Below are positions 24,600 through 27,944 of a DNA stretch of 27,944 nt, piece by piece. The notes under the pieces are model-generated. The model searched no databases, was not told the origin of the DNA, and saw nothing but the letters and a program-made list of their open reading frames with translations. The position numbers and the translations under genes are program-made. Position 1 is the first letter of the stretch. Each line of letters opens with the position of its first letter. Source of the DNA: an uncultured Lentisphaeria bacterium (lineage in GTDB: Bacteria; Verrucomicrobiota; Lentisphaeria; Victivallales; UBA1829); the NCBI GenBank assembly GCA_905197955.1, contig CAJKAR010000050.1:1-27944 (forward strand). The letters run 5' to 3'.

Positions 24600-27413
24600 C
24601 TATCGGAAGTTGAAAGGCAGAACTCCGGCAGCCAGTTCAAGCGGCTGATATTTGCGTTCCGGATGTTCCCGGAGGATCTCAAGCCGCTCTCCGAGCGCAG
24701 GAATCTCTGCCGCACAATGTTTCACAAGATCGCAATACTCATCCGTTTTTTCCGGCTGCATCAGAAGAATAGAACCGAGTATTACGGCGGCAATCACATG
24801 CAAAGTTCCTTCGCCTTCCATGGCAATTGCATACGCATTCTGCAGATGTTCCATCTTCTTCTGAGAACTTCCGAGAAGCATGGCCCGATAAAATTCAATC
24901 ATTTCCCACGGATGCCCGCTCCCTGTTTTCCACTCCTTCTCGGTCGAAAGATAGACCTGTTTTTCCGTATCCGAACCATGGGCGGCAAGGTAACGCAGAA
25001 GAATATGATGCGCATATTTTTCCTTGTCGGAATCTGAAATGCTTAAACGAAGAATTGCATCCGCCAAAGGCGACTCGAAAAATTCAGTTGCAGCCTTTTG
25101 AAATGCGGTCCTGTCAAAGACCGGAGTATCCATCATGGCGGTCAGCAGATAGGCGGAAGTCTGACGAATATCATTCTGCGCACTTTCCGGATCGCTCAGA
25201 CGCCGGAAGGCGGCAATCGCCTGCTGAAAATACGCGACCGCCGATTCATTTTTCCCCAGGAAAGCCTCATGCTGACCAAAACTGGAAAGAAGACGTCCAT
25301 AATACTGAAGCCCCGGAACTTCCGGACGACACCCTTTCCAAGGCTCCAGGATCTCTTTGGCTTTCTCAAAAAGATATTCATCGGTAAAAGAAACCGCAAT
25401 ATTCAGCGCGGCATGACAGGTCAGCGGAGCATCTTCCTCAAACAGACGTTTCGACAGTTGGACAAACTCCTCCCGATGCCCCGCAAAAGCGGTCACGCTT
25501 CCCTTGTGATTGGCCTCCGCCAGCTTTGCGGTCAGCCACAGCAGACGCAGCCGCGGCGGAAAGTCGGAAGCCTCCGGTTCATGGAGTTTCAGCCAGTCCA
25601 GCTGATTTTTCAACTGTCGCAAATTAATCGCCTTCGATTCCAGATGTCCGACCACAAAATCCAGATACTTTTTCCAGAGTTTCATCTCTTTCCGGGCCTC
25701 CCATCCAATCGTCTGGAGAATCCCGCCCAGGAAACTGTTCTCCGTTTCATCGGCATCCCGGAGAAGAGCCGCCCAATTTTCCGGTGAAATCTCTCTTCCG
25801 GTGAAATAGAGGTCGAGAAGCCCCCGCAGTTCCCTGGCATCATAGTTCAGAAAACAGCATCCGTTCCAAGCAGAGTCCCGAAAACGAGGTTTGGCCAGTT
25901 TGGATTCCTGCCGCATTCGACAGGTATGGGCAATGATATCCGGATATGAATTGTAAGGATCCGACTTGTCCTGAATTTCTATGTTCAGGTCGATTAAATC
26001 CGCCCGTTCCGGGAAAGACTCCATCAGAAAGAAGCGGCAGGCATCACGAAGGTAAATACAATCCTTAGCACTTCGATACGGGTCCCGCCCTTCAATCCGG
26101 ACATCCACACGGCACTTCCCATTCAGCGGAAGCAGACGCAGGACCAGATCAATATACGCTCCGATCATCGGCCCCCATCCCTGCGGAGAAGCACAGGCCC
26201 TTGCCGGGAGCGCCAGCACTCCACACCGGGAATGGATAATTGTTTCGACGACCTTGTCGGCGGCAGTCATTTTTTCCTCTGTCGCATCCTGGGAAACATG
26301 CAGCGGCGGCTGATGCGGCAATGCGCCTTGAGTGAAAAGAATTCCGCCGATCACTCCATCTCCGCCTTTTTGAAAGCTCAGATCTCCATTGCCGTCTTTT
26401 GCCCTGTAAGATTCGTCAATATACAGGAACCAGTGTTCCGCCGGAGGCAGAAAAGCAATGTCGTTGGGATGATGTTTATACGCCGGGAAATGCCGCGCAT
26501 GCGGAGAGAATGTGGAAATCCGGGGAGGAGATGCAGTAAAGGAGATCGGCTGAATATCCACCTTATGAGTCCGGGTGACTATTGTTCGTTCTTCCCTTTT
26601 TTTTTGATTTTCTTTTTTCTTTCTGATGCAGTAGGAAAGAGGCCCTCCCAAACACTGAATTCGGGGATCAGAGTCGTCTGTTCCGAACTCTTTCATGACC
26701 TTCCGAGCCTGTTTCAACCAGGAATCGGCAAATTCCCGATCCTCGGTTCGCTGCTGTTCTTTTCCTCCAAACAGAAGGTACTTCTCCAGCATTTCTTTCA
26801 TCTTGATTTTCCGGTTTTCCCCATCATACATCAATCCGTAAAAACAGTATTGATACATGCAATGACCGGGTGTTTGTTCTATGCGCAGGGGAGGTTTTCC
26901 ACTGTAAGGCGGCTTTTCCCATTCCTGCGGCCAATACAGAGGTGTGTTGTTGTCCTGCTGATTTCTCGCGGAAGAGTTTATTCCTGATTTGTGATGATTT
27001 CCCTGGAAGGAGTTCATCTGAATTTCATTTAGCAGATCAGAAAGACTGGATTCGGCTGCAGGAGATGCCGCGGAGGGATCATCCTGATTTTTCTGATATT
27101 CAGCGAGGGCGGTATCGAATTTCTGACATAAATAAGCTTTTGCATTTCCGCCAAGTGTGCGGGCTTTTTTTTCGAGTTCATCAAATTGGAGATCCTTGCG
27201 TGTTCCGCCGTTTTTTGCGAAAGCGACCGCCTGATCCGTCAGGGAATGGCACTGATCTTTCCATTGTTCAGCCGCGGCAAAAATTTTCCGGGCAATGTCG
27301 GAAGAATACTCGTTTTTTATTTTTTCCTTCAACGAATTGATTTTTTCATTCTGTTCATACAGAAGAGCATTTCGATATTGATCCTCATAAAGGTGCAACG
27401 GGGAACCATTCAT
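24600..27413 (-). CDS. Large protein with DUF3800/RNase H-like core and C-terminal TPR-type repeats
   Basis: A 937-aa protein, first gene of the minus-strand operon. Residues 1-135 are helical or coiled coil, and about 136-300 are polar with a basic KKKENQKKREER run. Residues about 325-500 look like a DUF3800-type RNase H fold: HWFLYIDESY with D333/E334, VIGGILF, RIEGRD with E441, and NSYPDIIAHTCR with D492 in the place of the usual Q.ADlia motif. Such proteins are often nucleic-acid-acting conflict-system components. Residues about 560-920 are helical repeats of TPR type (NESAVAYFQQAIAAFRRL). SD AGGAG lies 9 bases before ATG 27413. The 277 bases upstream, to the second array, are A/T-rich with no gene that I can support. 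Confidence 0.6.
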   Translation of the reverse strand: MNGSPLHLYEDQYRNALLYEQNEKINSLKEKIKNEYSSDIARKIFAAAEQWKDQCHSLTDQAVAFAKNGGTRKDLQFDELEKKARTLGGNAKAYLCQKFDTALAEYQKNQDDPSAASPAAESSLSDLLNEIQMNSFQGNHHKSGINSSARNQQDNNTPLYWPQEWEKPPYSGKPPLRIEQTPGHCMYQYCFYGLMYDGENRKIKMKEMLEKYLLFGGKEQQRTEDREFADSWLKQARKVMKEFGTDDSDPRIQCLGGPLSYCIRKKKENQKKREERTIVTRTHKVDIQPISFTASPPRISTFSPHARHFPAYKHHPNDIAFLPPAEHWFLYIDESYRAKDGNGDLSFQKGGDGVIGGILFTQGALPHQPPLHVSQDATEEKMTAADKVVETIIHSRCGVLALPARACASPQGWGPMIGAYIDLVLRLLPLNGKCRVDVRIEGRDPYRSAKDCIYLRDACRFFLMESFPERADLIDLNIEIQDKSDPYNSYPDIIAHTCRMRQESKLAKPRFRDSAWNGCCFLNYDARELRGLLDLYFTGREISPENWAALLRDADETENSFLGGILQTIGWEARKEMKLWKKYLDFVVGHLESKAINLRQLKNQLDWLKLHEPEASDFPPRLRLLWLTAKLAEANHKGSVTAFAGHREEFVQLSKRLFEEDAPLTCHAALNIAVSFTDEYLFEKAKEILEPWKGCRPEVPGLQYYGRLLSSFGQHEAFLGKNESAVAYFQQAIAAFRRLSDPESAQNDIRQTSAYLLTAMMDTPVFDRTAFQKAATEFFESPLADAILRLSISDSDKEKYAHHILLRYLAAHGSDTEKQVYLSTEKEWKTGSGHPWEMIEFYRAMLLGSSQKKMEHLQNAYAIAMEGEGTLHVIAAVILGSILLMQPEKTDEYCDLVKHCAAEIPALGERLEILREHPERKYQPLELAAGVLPFNFR

Positions 27414-27690
27414 AACACGTTACTCCTGTCATTTTCAGTTTGTTTACGGGTCCGTCAGGAATTGAGACTGCACCGTTTGTTTTGGGAAAAGAATGTGCAT
27501 TCTCCCTATAAAAGCAACAGACGATCAAAATAAGATTGCATTGATCAACTCTCCTTTACAGGAGAAAATAGCATAAAAAGCAGGGAATGCAAATCAGGAG
27601 TGGATACGGGAAGTCTGAAATGGAGTGAATTTCCGGATTATTTTTATGTGTTGTGATTTCTCCGGGATCTTCTTCCTGCGGCCTTCTGAC

Positions 27691-27944
27691 GCTGTTCCCC
27701 CCGCCAATTTAGGGGGGATTCACAGCTCAGACGCGAAAAAAGAAATACAGGACTATGCTGTTCTACCCGCCAATTCAGGGGGGATTCACAGCTCAGAAAC
27801 TTTCTGAAGAATTCATAGAAAAATCAGCTGTTCTCCCCGCCAATTCAGGGGGGATTCACAGCATGGGCATATTGTGTTTGCTCCCTCTGATGCTGTTCTA
27901 CCCGCCAATTCAGGGGGGATTCACAGCTCAGAAACTTTCTGAAG
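27691..27944. CRISPR. CRISPR-type array 2 (partial): four 36-bp repeats, unrelated to array 1
   Basis: Repeats at 27691-27726, 27757-27792, 27827-27862 and 27892-27927 begin GCTGTTC and end GGGGGGATTCACAGC. GCTGT and ACAGC at the two ends are complementary, as are CCC and GGG inside, so the repeat is partly palindromic, as in many type II arrays. Spacers are 30, 34 and 29 bp, and a fourth runs off the edge. The fourth matches the second for all 17 visible bases. The first repeat carries two private changes (CCCC, ATTTA), suggesting the old end is on the left and the leader is beyond the right edge. No cas9 or other partner gene is in the window. Confidence 0.85.

Overview
The window is a bacterial defence and signalling island. 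Shine-Dalgarno sites are strong (AAGGAG/GGAGG), genes are packed with 1-10 nt overlaps, and codons lean towards GGA, CTG, TCC and CGG. No gene identifies the host firmly. An anaerobic Gram-negative-type bacterium of the PVC group (Lentisphaerota-like) is a low-confidence guess from style only.

Region A (1-8095) is a phospho-signalling island built from TerY-type parts. On the minus strand a VWA protein carrying a C-terminal NYN/Zc3h12a-like RNase domain (1417-2841) is followed by a PP2C-like protein with degraded metal-ligand positions and its own membrane anchor (227-1396). Divergently, on the plus strand, come a prokaryotic viperin homologue (3208-4032), a protein-kinase-like protein (4175-5344), an 81-nt RNA that looks like the tRNA-like domain of tmRNA (5392-5472), a small VWA protein (5555-6244), an intact PP2C phosphatase with a long charged tail (6258-7529) and a multi-pass membrane protein (7526-8095). 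One kinase thus appears to serve two VWA/PP2C pairs around an antiviral nucleotide-modifying enzyme.

Region B (8096-19533) is a complete type III CRISPR-Cas locus: cmr1-like, a second Cas7-like RAMP, a Csx11-like cas10 with an HD motif but no GGDD, cmr4, cmr5, a Cas5/Csx10-like RAMP, cas6, cas1 and cas2, then a leader and an array of 37 repeats. The composition and the dead cyclase motif fit type III-C. Cmr4 keeps its RNase aspartate. At the old end of the array, four spacers are antisense to one conserved coding motif, as expected for an RNA-targeting system.

Region C (19534-20158) holds a second, better-conserved tmRNA-like mini RNA (19697-19773), followed by two very small, mutually similar single-membrane-segment peptides (32 and 41 aa).

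Region D (20159-27413) is a tightly coupled five-gene minus-strand operon. In order of transcription it encodes a 937-aa protein with a DUF3800/RNase H-like core and helical repeats; a 142-aa small protein; a 335-aa protein with an acidic linker and a sigma-4-like helix-turn-helix; a 340-aa unknown; and a 657-aa protein with a Lon-like Ser/Lys dyad and TPR-type repeats. The protease-plus-partner-plus-HTH layout resembles the protease/anti-sigma/sigma cassettes known beside other type III systems, but a link to this CRISPR locus is inference.

Region E (27691-27944) is the edge of a second CRISPR-type array with an unrelated 36-nt repeat. It has no cas genes in the window and repeats one spacer.
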